Shown here piece after piece: positions 17,946-26,871 of a DNA stretch of 47,832 bases. Numbering within the stretch: position 1 is the stretch's first letter; each line of letters opens with the position of its first letter. Source of the stretch: Lentisphaerae bacterium GWF2_50_93 (GTDB lineage Bacteria; Verrucomicrobiota; Lentisphaeria; Victivallales; GWF2-50-93); assembly GCA_001804815.1 (NCBI GenBank), contig MHBI01000070.1, forward strand, positions 1-47,832, given 5' to 3'. A model generated the notes under the pieces. The model was not told the DNA's origin, did no database searches, and was given only the letters and a program-made list of their open reading frames with translations. Both the position numbers and the translations under genes were made by a program.

Positions 17946-18854
17946 ATGAAAATGATGGACCTGAAAAAACAAGACGGAGTTGACTTCATCAGCTGGCAGG
18001 GGTTCAGCATCCCCATCATGCGGGAATGGCGTCCTCTCAGGATTGCGGGCGGATTCCGCCAGGGGTCGATCGCGATTGGCGACGTCACCGGTCCGCTCTT
18101 TGAAATCAGGTGGATGAGACCCGGTGCCGCCGACTTCGACGGTCGCGCCTGGATAGACGGCAACAAAAAGAAATCTGATGCAAAGATTGCTTCGGGCCCG
18201 CCGCATCCGAAAGGCTTTTCCTCCGTCGGATGGATCCGTGGATTCGAGGAAAAGGACTCAGGCAGAAAAACTGTGTGGTGGGGTTATTCGGTGAAAGGAA
18301 TGATCCTTCTGGAGATCATCGTGAGCGAACTGGCGGATCCGGCAATACATGAATGGATCATTTCGAAGGCGCTGCCGTCGCTGGAGGTGTTCAGCCCTGA
18401 AGACGCCTGGATCTGGAGGATCTTCAGCGCGCAGTTCACTGTGCCGGCCGGTTTCATCCTTGAAAAGCACAAGCTGAACAATGGCGACATGTCGCTGTGT
18501 TTCAGGCGCAACAAGAAGGAGCGTCTCGTCCTGCGCCAGATCTATCCTGCGGAACTCGCACTCGGAAGAAGGCCCATAGAGAAATGGTTTGAAGATTCAC
18601 CTTTCAGGGAACGCAGGAAATTTTGCGATGCGAAGGACGGAGTAAGAGCTGTAAGGGAGAAGGATTTCACCGCAGACGGCTGGAAGCTTGTCCCCTTCCC
18701 TCTCGGGTTTGTAATGCCGCGCAGATGCCGCAGGATCGCCGTCGTCGATGATTCATGCGACAGGATATACCTGACCGAGTACGAATATGGCAGAAGGGAT
18801 TCCGGCGAACCTGCCGAATCCGCTTTGAAGGGAATGCGCGGGGGAACGCCATGA
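17946..18854 (+). CDS. Conserved-looking protein of unknown function next to PqqD-like gene
   Basis: A 302-residue protein I do not recognise. It is soluble-looking, rich in Trp, Arg and Gly, with no signal peptide or membrane helix. The N-terminal half (IPIMREWRPLRIAGGFRQGS, then GPLFEIRWMRPG) reads like a beta-rich domain, and the middle has an IHEWIISKALPSLEVFSPE helix. The start is taken at 17946 because residues before it come from repeat DNA; the next ATG at 17952 is also possible. Its stop overlaps the start of the PqqD-like gene (ATGA), so the two are translated together and probably work together in the ABC cluster. Confidence 0.7.
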   Translation: MKMMDLKKQDGVDFISWQGFSIPIMREWRPLRIAGGFRQGSIAIGDVTGPLFEIRWMRPGAADFDGRAWIDGNKKKSDAKIASGPPHPKGFSSVGWIRGFEEKDSGRKTVWWGYSVKGMILLEIIVSELADPAIHEWIISKALPSLEVFSPEDAWIWRIFSAQFTVPAGFILEKHKLNNGDMSLCFRRNKKERLVLRQIYPAELALGRRPIEKWFEDSPFRERRKFCDAKDGVRAVREKDFTADGWKLVPFPLGFVMPRRCRRIAVVDDSCDRIYLTEYEYGRRDSGEPAESALKGMRGGTP

Positions 18855-19231
18855 ACCTCTTCGGAAATGTGATTAAAAGTGACTCGATCGACCGGATCGC
18901 GGCGCTCAACGCGTGTCCGATACGCACAACCGCCGTGAAACTGGAGGAGAAAAAGGAAAAGCTTTATGTTACAGTTCTTTTCCAGAGGCCGAAATGGCAG
19001 CAGTGGCTTGGAGCCGAAGAGGAATGCAAGCGCACCTTCGGTCTGGACAAATACGGTGTAGAAGTGTATCGTGCCTGCGACGGCGATGTGCCTGTCAGCA
19101 GGATCATCGACATGTTCGCGAAAAACCACAAGCTGAGCATAGCCGAAGCGGAGATATCGGTAAGCACGTTCATACAGACTCTTCTGATAAAAGGGCTGAT
19201 CGTGATGCAGGTAAAGAAGCAATGTCACTAA
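18851..19231 (+). CDS. PqqD-like protein
   Basis: A 126-residue protein. Residues about 40-120 match the PqqD fold: a strand region, then WLGAEEECKRTFGLDKYGVEVYRACDGDVPVSRIIDMFA, followed by a winged-helix-like segment ending LLIKGLIVMQV. PqqD proteins bind a precursor peptide and hand it to a radical SAM enzyme, but no radical SAM gene or short precursor gene is seen in this window. The gene overlaps the upstream unknown gene by four bases and has a GGGGGA site before its start. Downstream lie a short FtsX permease and two ATPases. A role in presenting a peptide or protein to that exporter is a guess from context. Confidence 0.75.
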   Translation: MNLFGNVIKSDSIDRIAALNACPIRTTAVKLEEKKEKLYVTVLFQRPKWQQWLGAEEECKRTFGLDKYGVEVYRACDGDVPVSRIIDMFAKNHKLSIAEAEISVSTFIQTLLIKGLIVMQVKKQCH

Positions 19232-19552
19232 GTTAAGGCTTTTATGTTGGAGTTCGCAGCTTTAGCGTGTTCTTGTATATTCATGATTTAAACGCTGAAA
19301 GCGTGTAGTGATAAAGCCTATGGTTTCAACCATAGGTATTTAGGATAGTCATTATTCCGTCCTGAAGGGACGGAATGGAAAAAGGAAAAATGATACAAGG
19401 TGAAAAAATATATCTGGGAATACCTCCGTCTCTTCAAGACGGACAAACCATCTATGACTTACCTGTGGTTGAAACCACAGGCTTTATTACCCTATCCCTT
19501 CGGGATAAAGAAAAAAATACAAAAGTGTCAAATCGAAATCAGGACATGACAG
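19232..19552. repeat. Inverted-repeat element between PqqD-like gene and permease gene
   Basis: A near-perfect inverted repeat pairs 19308-19337 with 19461-19490 (30 bases, three differences); each arm is itself a hairpin (CCTATGGTT-TC-AACCATAGG and CCTGTGGTT-GA-AACCACAGG). Between and beside them are CCGTCC/GGACGG, CCGTCT/AGACGG and ATCCCTTCGGGAT stems. At 19246-19269 is another GTTGGAGTTC..CTTTAGCGTG segment. An open frame of 65 codons here is not credible as a gene. Confidence 0.65.
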
Positions 19553-20206
19553 ATGATGAAGACAGAAAATGAAATAATGGAGATCGAATCCCTGCCGCTG
19601 GGCAAGATTATCAGCATCACCTGCAAAGGGATTAAGATCCGGATATGGCGTTCCCTGATAGTGGTGTCGGGGATAGTCCTGGCGATCGCCTTCCTGTCGT
19701 ACATCCTGTGTTCCGACGGTTTCGCGCAGAATGTTGCGAAGTCCGCAGGAGGTATTGTCGAGCAGAGCAGTCCGGACAAGATCCAGGAGCTCAAGGACCA
19801 GCGGGTACAGACCTACTGGATGGTCGGACTCGCGGTCCTGATCAGTTTCGTCGGCATCGTGAACGCCATGCTGATGAGCGTCACCGAGCGCTTCCGAGAA
19901 ATAGGCACGATGAAATGCCTGGGCGCCATCGACTCGTTCGTGCTGAAGATGTTCCTGATCGAGAGCGTGATTGAAGGCGTTATTGGCGCTCTGGCCGGAG
20001 TCCTCGCTGGAATCCTGATTGCATATCTTGAAGGCGTGTTCACCTACGGATCATCCGTGTGGACGCTTCTTCCGGCAACGTGGATTCTCGGAGTCGTAGG
20101 ATTCTCGTTCGTGACCGGAGTTGTGATCACCGTCATCGCAGCGCTTTATCCCGCAAGAGAGGCCTCGAAGATGATGCCGGTCGTCGCGCTGAGGGCGGAA
20201 CTCTGA
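19553..20206 (+). CDS. Short FtsX-type ABC transporter permease
   Basis: A 217-residue permease. One membrane helix lies at about 28-50, followed by a short extracytoplasmic stretch, then three helices in the FtsX arrangement with the core VNAMLMSVTERFREIGTMKCLG (about 102-123) and a C-terminal YPAREASKMMPVVALR. The large periplasmic MacB-type domain found between the first two helices of full-length relatives is reduced to about 40 residues. It probably pairs with the giant permease at 10445 and with the two ATPases just downstream. Either of two tandem ATGs (19553, 19556) could start it. Confidence 0.85.
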   Translation: MMKTENEIMEIESLPLGKIISITCKGIKIRIWRSLIVVSGIVLAIAFLSYILCSDGFAQNVAKSAGGIVEQSSPDKIQELKDQRVQTYWMVGLAVLISFVGIVNAMLMSVTERFREIGTMKCLGAIDSFVLKMFLIESVIEGVIGALAGVLAGILIAYLEGVFTYGSSVWTLLPATWILGVVGFSFVTGVVITVIAALYPAREASKMMPVVALRAEL

Positions 20207-20299
20207 TGAATATCGAACAGGGAATATCGAATGATGAAGTTGACCATAATTTTAATTTAAAGGAGCGCTGGCGTCTCGCCGGCAATTCAAAATATAAAG

Positions 20300-21091
20300 A
20301 TGTCACAAATGACTCAAACCGCTGAAAAAAAAGAAATCTCCGAATCCGTGGCAAGCCAGCTTTCCACGAACTACGTGGTGCGCGCCACAGGCGTGAAGAA
20401 GGTCTACACCATGGGCACGGAGAAGGTCCACGCCCTGCGCGGAGTCGACTTCGCGGTGCGGCGCGGCGAATACATTTCCATCATGGGCCCTTCAGGTTCC
20501 GGCAAGAGCACACTGTTCAACATGATCGGCGGTCTCGACAAACCTAACGAGGGACAGGTCTACATTGATGAAGTCGACATCGCCGCTCTCAATCCCGTGG
20601 AACTCGCATGGCTGCGCTGCCATAAGATCGGCTACATTTTCCAGACATACAATCTGATAACCGTGGCAACTGCGTTGGACAATGTGATGCTTCCGATGAC
20701 CTTCGCTGGAATGCAGCAGGCCGATGCGCAGGAGAAGGCCATCAAAATCCTGGAAAAGGTAGGTCTCGGCGAGAGAATCCTCCACAAGCCCCTGCAGATG
20801 TCCGGCGGACAGCAGCAGCGCGTAGCAATCGCCCGTGCGCTTGCAAACAGCCCGTCAATCGTCCTGGCCGACGAGCCGACCGCAAATCTCGACAAGCATA
20901 CCGGGCTCCAGATCATCAATCTGCTGAAGGAGCTCAACCAGTCTGAAGGCGTCAGCATCATCACCGCGACCCATGACCACAAGATGCTTGACATATCAGA
21001 CAGGATAGCGTGGGTGCGCGACGGGCAGATAGAGAAATTCCAGAAGCGTTCGGAACTTGAAATCAAGGAAGGTGAAATGCATGTCCAATGA
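20300..21091 (+). CDS. ABC transporter ATP-binding protein, LolD/MacB type
   Basis: A 263-residue ATPase. Walker A GPSGSGKST at 63-71, Q-loop Gln115 in GYIFQTYNLI, signature MSGGQQQ at 167-173, Walker B IVLADEP at 187-193 and switch His225 are all present, so it should be active. An extra 28 residues precede the nucleotide-binding domain. LolD/MacB-type ATPases drive FtsX-family permeases that extrude substrates or transmit force across the inner membrane. The next gene starts 11 bases before its stop and encodes a close paralog, suggesting a heterodimer. The 93-base gap upstream holds an AATATCGAAC-type repeat and no strong ribosome site. Confidence 0.92.
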   Translation: MSQMTQTAEKKEISESVASQLSTNYVVRATGVKKVYTMGTEKVHALRGVDFAVRRGEYISIMGPSGSGKSTLFNMIGGLDKPNEGQVYIDEVDIAALNPVELAWLRCHKIGYIFQTYNLITVATALDNVMLPMTFAGMQQADAQEKAIKILEKVGLGERILHKPLQMSGGQQQRVAIARALANSPSIVLADEPTANLDKHTGLQIINLLKELNQSEGVSIITATHDHKMLDISDRIAWVRDGQIEKFQKRSELEIKEGEMHVQ

Positions 21092-21806
21092 CACTGTAAT
21101 TTCAATTAAGAATGTAAAACGCTGCTACCGCATGGGCGGGGAACAGGTCTGGGCGCTCGACGGCGTGGATCTCGACATCCGCCGTGGGGAATACATTTCG
21201 ATCATGGGACCTTCGGGCTCCGGAAAGAGCACGCTGTTCAACATGATCGGCGGACTTGATCTGCCTAGCGAGGGAGAAGTCACTATTGACGGCGCCTATC
21301 TGACGAAGATGAACCAGAAGCAGCTTGCCTACATACGCTGCAGGAAGATCGGCTACATTTTCCAGACGTTCAACCTTATCGAAGTGATGTCAGCGGTAGA
21401 GAACGTCATGCTCCCCATCACCTTCAGCGGAGTTTCGGATGAAGAAGCAAAGAGCAAGGCCATCGAGATTCTCGACAAGGTCGGTCTTTCCGGACGCTAC
21501 GATCACAGGCCGTCACAGCTGTCCGGCGGACAGCAGCAGCGTGTAGCCGTAGCGCGCGCACTGGCGAACACTCCGGCGATCCTGCTCGCGGACGAACCGA
21601 CGGGAAACCTCGATCTGAAGACCGGGGAGGAACTCATCCGCACCCTGCAGAAACTCAAGGAGGAGCTCGGAGTCACGATCATAACGGCAACCCATGACAA
21701 CAAGATGCTTGCGGCTTCCGACAGGGTCATCTATCTCGAGGCAGGCAAAATCATCGACATAAAGACGAAGGAACATCTTTCGTTCTCATTCGGCAAAATA
21801 GGCTGA
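21081..21806 (+). CDS. ABC transporter ATP-binding protein, LolD/MacB type (second copy)
   Basis: A 241-residue paralog of the preceding ATPase. Walker A GPSGSGKST at 43-51, signature LSGGQQQ at 147-153, Walker B ILLADEP at 167-173, and switch His205 are intact. The start at 21081 follows AAGGTGA and overlaps the end of the upstream gene by 11 bases, so the pair is translationally coupled. The paralogs share most of the Walker A to signature region (for example RRGEYISIMGPSGSGKS), pointing to tandem duplication. Together they could energise the two FtsX permeases at 10445 and 19553 as an asymmetric complex. Confidence 0.92.
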   Translation: MSNDTVISIKNVKRCYRMGGEQVWALDGVDLDIRRGEYISIMGPSGSGKSTLFNMIGGLDLPSEGEVTIDGAYLTKMNQKQLAYIRCRKIGYIFQTFNLIEVMSAVENVMLPITFSGVSDEEAKSKAIEILDKVGLSGRYDHRPSQLSGGQQQRVAVARALANTPAILLADEPTGNLDLKTGEELIRTLQKLKEELGVTIITATHDNKMLAASDRVIYLEAGKIIDIKTKEHLSFSFGKIG

Positions 21807-21865
21807 ATGGATGGAAAAGTTCTTCCTCTGCAAGCATTAATCTGATCTTTTCCCCTTACAAGTAG

Positions 21866-21932
21866 GGCGGTTTTTCCTGTCCTGAGCCTGTCGAAGGAAA
21901 ACCGCCAACTAAGTGTCGGGTTAAAACCCGAC
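21866..21932. terminator. Two strong hairpins after the ABC operon
   Basis: A 12-13 bp stem (GGCGGTTTTTCCT with AGGAAAACCGCC, 21866-21906) and a perfect GTCGGGTTA/TAACCCGAC stem (21915-21932) follow the last ATPase gene by 60-125 bases. The second is followed by ACATACTTTTAAG, only a weak T-run, so termination is plausible rather than certain; the first resembles a common mobile intergenic palindrome. Confidence 0.45.
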
Positions 21933-22120
21933 ATACTTTTAAGAAAAAAAGCCTCACTTCGCCCAGTTCAACGCTTACCTTCCGCCGCCCTGCGGGGGCT
22001 AAGAAATTAATTTTATCAATTATCATCCCCACGCTTTCGCATGGGGCTACAATATGCCCCCTCTGCGAGGGTTGAATAAAAAATAATGCTCGTTTAATTT
22101 TGCGCAATCCTGTAGCCCAA

Positions 22121-22440
22121 AGGCGTAAGCCTATCTACTATACGCATTTTGGAATACCAGAAGTTGATGCGTGTTGCATGTCCCGGCTGGGACAGGATGA
22201 GAATAGGCAGGGGCTTCAGCCCCTGTTGAATGGATTACATGTAATGGGGCGTGCCGTAGGTACGCCGTGAAAACCGTAAAACCGAAACATTGACATCGCG
22301 TACCTATGGCACGCGAACACAACCACGGCAATAAACAGGGGCTGAAGCCCCTGCCTATTTCCATTTCGTCCCTCTGGGACTGATGCCTGTAGGGATGTTT
22401 CTTATATGCAAACATGCGTATAGTAGATAGAGGCGTAAGC
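22121..22440. mobile_element. 300-bp MITE-like element with 17-bp inverted ends and 10-bp target duplication
   Basis: The element spans 22131-22430. Ends are perfect 17-bp inverted repeats, CTATCTACTATACGCAT at 22131-22147 and its complement at 22414-22430. It is bracketed by the direct repeat AGGCGTAAGC (22121-22130 and 22431-22440). Inside, the 24-base arms at 22201-22224 and 22343-22366 form a second nested inverted repeat around CAGGGGCTTCAGCCCCTG-type palindromes, and GTACGC-type arms around 22258 and 22300 form a third. It has no coding capacity. Confidence 0.8.
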
Positions 22441-22454
22441 CTTGGAAAAATGCC

Positions 22455-25190
22455 TCATTTACTATTCAGCTCGTAGATCATCGCAGGCGGCGTATCGGGA
22501 TTGCCTGTAATTTCAACTTTGAACTGGTATGCGCCATCCTTGTATTCTGTTTTGACTTCACGCAGGCGCCTGCCTGAGAAATCCACCGCATATAGCTTCA
22601 GGTCAGGATTGCTGTTCTTCAGAGTCACATCCGCGGATCCGACGTGTACCAGGTACGGCAGTTCGCCATACTTCAGCAGTTTCTGCATCTTCTCGTTGCT
22701 GAATCCCATGTTGGTGTTAAGGACGTTCGTGAGATGGAAGAGCAATATGCGTTTGCTGTCGGACAGCGGACTGGCATCCATTGCAGAAGCGGAAATTGAA
22801 TAGAATACATCGCTGTTCCCCACCGAAAGATTCTTCCCGTTCAAGTCCGTCTTCGCATGAGCTACAATGCATTCGGTCCTGTCAGAGACAACCTTCACGT
22901 AGCCCTTCTTGTTGTTAAGCGTGATTTCACCCGTGTCGGATACTGTCTCCTCGCCGGACACCGGTACCGCCGCCAGCTTTTTGACCTCTATGAACTGGTT
23001 TCCCGACAAGGCTTCATCAGCGGGCGCCTCCATGGCTACCACACCGTCGAATCTGCCCTGGATCCTACCGCCGTTGTCAACCACCTGCGAACCAACCTGG
23101 GAGACAAGCCCTGTGACCGTGAACGGACGCGGGAAAAGGCCCTTCGCCCACATGTCCCCGACCCCTTCCCTGGTCGCCTCCTTCATCGTGACGGCATAGA
23201 CATATTTCTTCTTTGCCGGAGAGACGTCGCCACGCCCGAACAGCAGGAGGATCTGGCGTTCCGTCAGCTGGCTCAACGGGTCCGTGCCGATGTCGAAGCC
23301 CTTGACTGCATCCTGGCTGGCGATGTTCTTCGCGTCATGCGACCATGCAAAACGATAGAGCCCGTCCCAGTCCTGCAGGGCTGAATAGGCACCCATCATG
23401 GCGCCGGCCTCGGCGCGGAACTGGTTAGGCGCGCAGAAATTGTATTCGGTGACGGTGAACGGCTTGTTGAATATGCGGGTCGGCATCATCAGGCATGGGA
23501 GGATGTAGGACATGGATTCCTTCATGTCGCTTCTCTGGTTGTAGCCGCTTGGTAGCCAGTGCTGGTTGGGATGATCCCAGTACTGGTGGTTGTCGACCAC
23601 GTCGAACTGCGACCTCTTGAACGCCTGCGCCATCGTATCCCACCAGTTGCTGCCGGTAATCATCGCCTTCACGCCGTTGTCCTTGAAGAACTTCTCCATC
23701 TGCCTGTTGGATTCCATCTTGATCTCCGTCAGGAACTGGGCGAAAAGCGGATTGCGCACGTCGGCGGTGACGTCGGATTTCCCTTTTTCCTGGAGCCATT
23801 TCTCAAAGCGGTCGGCGTAGAGCTTCTTGATTTCGGGGTTGGGGCTCCAGACGGAAGCGATGCTGTCCTCGTTGACCGGGCAGATGCTCAGGAGCGCCGG
23901 ATCGTCCTTCCAGGCGATTCCGGTATACGGGTTAACATGGTTAAGCCATTTCAGCGCCATTTTCGTCCAGGCATTGAATGCTCCTGGCAGGATCGGAACA
24001 AGCGCCTTGATGACGTTCGGATTGTCGACATACTTGTTCCAGCCTTCGATCTCGTCTGCGCCGAAGCGGCGCATGGTGAACAAGTCGATGGAAACATACA
24101 GGCCTGCCTTCTTCATCGCGGCAAACGTGTAATCGAGCCTGTCCAGCTGGCTCTCGCTGATGTCGTCGGACTTCTTTGCGCTCCAGTTGCCGTTGATCAG
24201 GTCAACGTCCGTGTGGTGGAACCGGATCGTGGTATAGCCCAGGAGCTGGAACCTGCGCGCCAGCTTGTCGGCCTCCTCCTTCGGAAGATAGTTGGCGCTG
24301 AAGCAGAGGTTGGCTCCGACCAGCTTCACAGGCCTGCCGGGTTTCTCAGCATATTCAAAATGCCCGTCCTTTCCGGGGATAATCCGACCGTATTTGCCAG
24401 CAGGCGCATCGTTCAGGAACGAGAAATCAAGGATGCTGCCGGGGACGACATCGCGTTCAACCGGCAATGCCACCCAGTCCTTGCCTGCAGTGATGACAAA
24501 CGGGATCTCCTCGCAGAACACATCGAAGGAAAGATCCGTGCCCGTAAAATCCCTGCAGTTCCTGAAGCTGACACGCAGCTCATAGTTTTCATTGTTCTTC
24601 TGGACACGGGCGTCGACCAGGCTGACCTGAAGATCAGCGCCCTTGATGTTCAGTTTGAACTTGGCATTGGCAACAGAGATGTCCGATGCAATTTTCGGGA
24701 ACGGCAGATATTCCTTTTCATATGCCTGCGGAAATGTGGACTTCTCGCCGTTCGCCGTGATTATTGAACCTGCAAATTCCTTCACCGGCATACGGAAAGC
24801 CACATACATGTTATCGAGCGATACGGCATTCTGGCTGCTGACTGTGTAGGTGACTTTCAGTCCTGCCCTGCCCTTGTCGTTTACCGCCTTTGTCGTTTCA
24901 ACCATTTTCAGTTTCACGCCGGGGACATTGAAATCCGCCTCATATTTCAAATCCATATCCTTGCCGGACTTCTTTATGTTCGCCAGGCAGTAGTCCTGGG
25001 CCGCATACTTCCAGCCGGGACCGAAGGCGATCAGGTTGGAGCCGACTGCTCCACCTCCAATGACCAACAGGCCGCGGTGATCAATTGAGATACCCTGTGG
25101 TACTGCGTCTGCGGCGCTGGCGCTGCCTGTCCAGGAAAATACAGCTGCAACCACTGCCGCAACTCCGGCGAAAAAACATTTTCTGTTCAT
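22455..25190 (-). CDS. Secreted GH5-like glycoside hydrolase
   Basis: A 911-residue protein with a signal peptide ending SASA before AD. An N-terminal beta-rich part of about 280 residues precedes a TIM-barrel region starting LVGANLCFSANYLPKEEAD. The barrel has RFHHTD, MKKAGLYVSIDLF, and candidate catalytic residues Glu441 (CPVNEDS) and Glu582 (FTVTEYNFCAP), the clan A pattern seen in GH5 and relatives. A C-terminal beta domain ends AMIYELNSK. I cannot place it in a named family or state the substrate. An AAGGG site lies six bases before the start. It is a paralog of the gene at 28515-31412 and ends the first LacI-prepilin cassette, downstream of the GH16 gene. Confidence 0.82.
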   Translation of the reverse strand: MNRKCFFAGVAAVVAAVFSWTGSASAADAVPQGISIDHRGLLVIGGGAVGSNLIAFGPGWKYAAQDYCLANIKKSGKDMDLKYEADFNVPGVKLKMVETTKAVNDKGRAGLKVTYTVSSQNAVSLDNMYVAFRMPVKEFAGSIITANGEKSTFPQAYEKEYLPFPKIASDISVANAKFKLNIKGADLQVSLVDARVQKNNENYELRVSFRNCRDFTGTDLSFDVFCEEIPFVITAGKDWVALPVERDVVPGSILDFSFLNDAPAGKYGRIIPGKDGHFEYAEKPGRPVKLVGANLCFSANYLPKEEADKLARRFQLLGYTTIRFHHTDVDLINGNWSAKKSDDISESQLDRLDYTFAAMKKAGLYVSIDLFTMRRFGADEIEGWNKYVDNPNVIKALVPILPGAFNAWTKMALKWLNHVNPYTGIAWKDDPALLSICPVNEDSIASVWSPNPEIKKLYADRFEKWLQEKGKSDVTADVRNPLFAQFLTEIKMESNRQMEKFFKDNGVKAMITGSNWWDTMAQAFKRSQFDVVDNHQYWDHPNQHWLPSGYNQRSDMKESMSYILPCLMMPTRIFNKPFTVTEYNFCAPNQFRAEAGAMMGAYSALQDWDGLYRFAWSHDAKNIASQDAVKGFDIGTDPLSQLTERQILLLFGRGDVSPAKKKYVYAVTMKEATREGVGDMWAKGLFPRPFTVTGLVSQVGSQVVDNGGRIQGRFDGVVAMEAPADEALSGNQFIEVKKLAAVPVSGEETVSDTGEITLNNKKGYVKVVSDRTECIVAHAKTDLNGKNLSVGNSDVFYSISASAMDASPLSDSKRILLFHLTNVLNTNMGFSNEKMQKLLKYGELPYLVHVGSADVTLKNSNPDLKLYAVDFSGRRLREVKTEYKDGAYQFKVEITGNPDTPPAMIYELNSK

Positions 25191-25260
25191 ATTCCCTTCT
25201 TTCCCAAATGATTTAATAGTTTATCACTTCCTGTTTCCAGTCGACAAATGATCCTAAAAG

Positions 25261-26058
25261 TCATGCAGGTGATTTCTGATAGACTCTCACATAGTCAACC
25301 AGGAATTCCTGGGGGAATATGGAATCATCTATCCTGCCGCCCCAGCTTCCACCCAGCGCCAGGTTGATGAGGAGATAATGGGGGTCGCGGAACGGATTAT
25401 AGCCATTCTCGGCGGCATCATCCAGCTTGAACGTGTGATAGAGATTGCCGTCAAAATAGAAGTCCATTTTCATGGAGTCCCATTCCACGGCATGCACATG
25501 GAAATCGTCGTATGGTCTTTCAGTGATTATCTTGGTCCCCTTCTGCGCGTGTTTACCGTCATTGCTGTAATGGACGGTCGCGTGGACGCTGTCCGGCTCG
25601 AAGCCGACGTATTCCATGATGTCGATCTCCCCGCAGCGGGGCCAGCCGATCTCCGTTATATTGGTCCCGAGCATCCAGATCGCAGGCCAGACGCCGCTGC
25701 CATGCGGAAGCTTCGCCCTGACTTCAATCCTTCCATATCTCACATCGAACTTTTTCCGGGTCGTAATGCTTGCCGCGGTATACCCGGCGAATTCACGGTT
25801 CTCGCTCCATTTGTCCGACCCTGCCTTGAATCCCGGATTAGGGAATTCCTCCTTGCGTCCTTCTATTACCAGCATCCCCCTCTCAACGCGGGCGTTTTCG
25901 AGCCTCGCCTTCGTGTAGTACTGCTCCTCCTTGTTGCGCACGAAGCCGACTTCATATGACCATTTGGAACTGTCGGGAAGCCCGTCCTTGTCGAATTCAT
26001 CCGACCAGACCAGTTTCCATCCATTATCGGCGCTTGGTTTCAAAACAGGTTCCGACAT
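25261..26058 (-). CDS. Glycoside hydrolase family 16 (laminarinase/beta-glucanase type)
   Basis: A 265-residue single-domain enzyme of normal GH16 length. The catalytic motif EIDIMEYVG gives nucleophile Glu144, Asp146 and acid/base Glu149. The opening WKLVWSDEFDKDGLPDSSKW and the closing FPQEFLVDYVRVYQ are standard for the beta-1,3(4)-glucanase subgroup. The start at 26058 follows GGGAG by eight bases; the in-frame ATG at 26073 lies upstream of that site. No signal peptide is visible, unusual for an enzyme acting on a polymer, so it may work on imported oligosaccharides or leave the cell another way. It lies 58 bases downstream of a prepilin-like gene. Confidence 0.9.
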   Translation of the reverse strand: MSEPVLKPSADNGWKLVWSDEFDKDGLPDSSKWSYEVGFVRNKEEQYYTKARLENARVERGMLVIEGRKEEFPNPGFKAGSDKWSENREFAGYTAASITTRKKFDVRYGRIEVRAKLPHGSGVWPAIWMLGTNITEIGWPRCGEIDIMEYVGFEPDSVHATVHYSNDGKHAQKGTKIITERPYDDFHVHAVEWDSMKMDFYFDGNLYHTFKLDDAAENGYNPFRDPHYLLINLALGGSWGGRIDDSIFPQEFLVDYVRVYQKSPA

Positions 26059-26116
26059 AATATTTTCTCCCAATTTTTTATGAGATATCCATGACCTTGC
26101 CAGGCAAATCCCGTCG

Positions 26117-26869
26117 TTAATAAGCGGTAAAACTGCCTTTTAAGAAGTCAGTACGGTTTTTTGAATCTGCATGCCCGTCGACGTATGCAACATTGATAAG
26201 CCTTTTAAACATATGACGGCAGGAATAATGATTGTGGTCATATTTGCACAGGCAGAACACGCTGTTATAGATTCCTCCGTCGCCCATGAGGTAGATGGTT
26301 GATGCCTTGCCCGCCACCTTTGAAAGCCTGGCGAACTGCCATGCGCCGCTGACTTGTGTTCCATTAATACGGTGGTTGGTCGCGTAGCCGTTGCCAATCC
26401 ATCCGTTCACAGTTCCGTTCAAATTGCAGGTCTGAAGGTAATTGGGGCATTCAAACACAGTGTTGGCGACCTTGTCGATTGACGACACATTCTTGCCGGA
26501 GGTATATTTTGACACATGCTGCACCCAGGCATTGGAATAGTAATCTGAAGTTTCCTTCACCCCCCAAGCCCCAAGGTTGGGGAGATAATCATCCTGTTCG
26601 TCGGCATAGCTGAACATCGCAAGACATATCTGCCGTTCATTGTTGATGCACTTTATGGACTTGGCGGTCTCCTTCGCCTGGTTCAGAGCCGGCAGCAGAA
26701 GCGCCGCCAGGATTGCGATGATAGCAATTACTACGAGAAGCTCGATTAAAGTAAATATCGATGGTTGATACCGGATACCAGATGCTGGATGCCTGATCGC
26801 GGATTCTCGAATAATCAATCCTGGAGCCGGCATCCTGGATCCTGCATCGCATGTTTTAAATTTACGCAT
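26117..26869 (-). CDS. Prepilin-type N-terminal methylation protein with repeat-derived leader
   Basis: A 250-residue pseudopilin-like protein. The helix [20 protein letters not shown] starts at residue 39, after an unusually long leader. The leader DNA (about 26755-26850) is made of GATGCAGGATCC / GCATCCAGCATC-type words like those found between genes in many such genomes, so a repeat seems to have entered the reading frame. The body has the [11 protein letters not shown] helix, CP-containing middle and [10 protein letters not shown] signature. The start at 26869 sits seven bases after GGAGG; an ATG at 26875 overlaps the LacI stop (ATGA). The residue before cleavage is Ile. Translationally coupled to the upstream LacI gene. 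Confidence 0.85.
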   Translation of the reverse strand: MRKFKTCDAGSRMPAPGLIIRESAIRHPASGIRYQPSIFTLIELLVVIAIIAILAALLLPALNQAKETAKSIKCINNERQICLAMFSYADEQDDYLPNLGAWGVKETSDYYSNAWVQHVSKYTSGKNVSSIDKVANTVFECPNYLQTCNLNGTVNGWIGNGYATNHRINGTQVSGAWQFARLSKVAGKASTIYLMGDGGIYNSVFCLCKYDHNHYSCRHMFKRLINVAYVDGHADSKNRTDFLKGSFTAY

Positions 26870-26871
26870 AT

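Noticed and set aside
19375..19572. 65-codon ORF between the PqqD-like gene and the FtsX gene, a tempting precursor peptide for PqqD
   Set aside because: Its DNA is the inverted-repeat element (CCTGTGGTTGAAACCACAGG and other stems), so the translation only reflects repeat sequence.
23559..24767. Plus-strand ORF of 402 codons opposite the GH5-like gene
   Set aside because: The minus-strand enzyme has signal peptide, catalytic motifs and a ribosome site; this frame has none.
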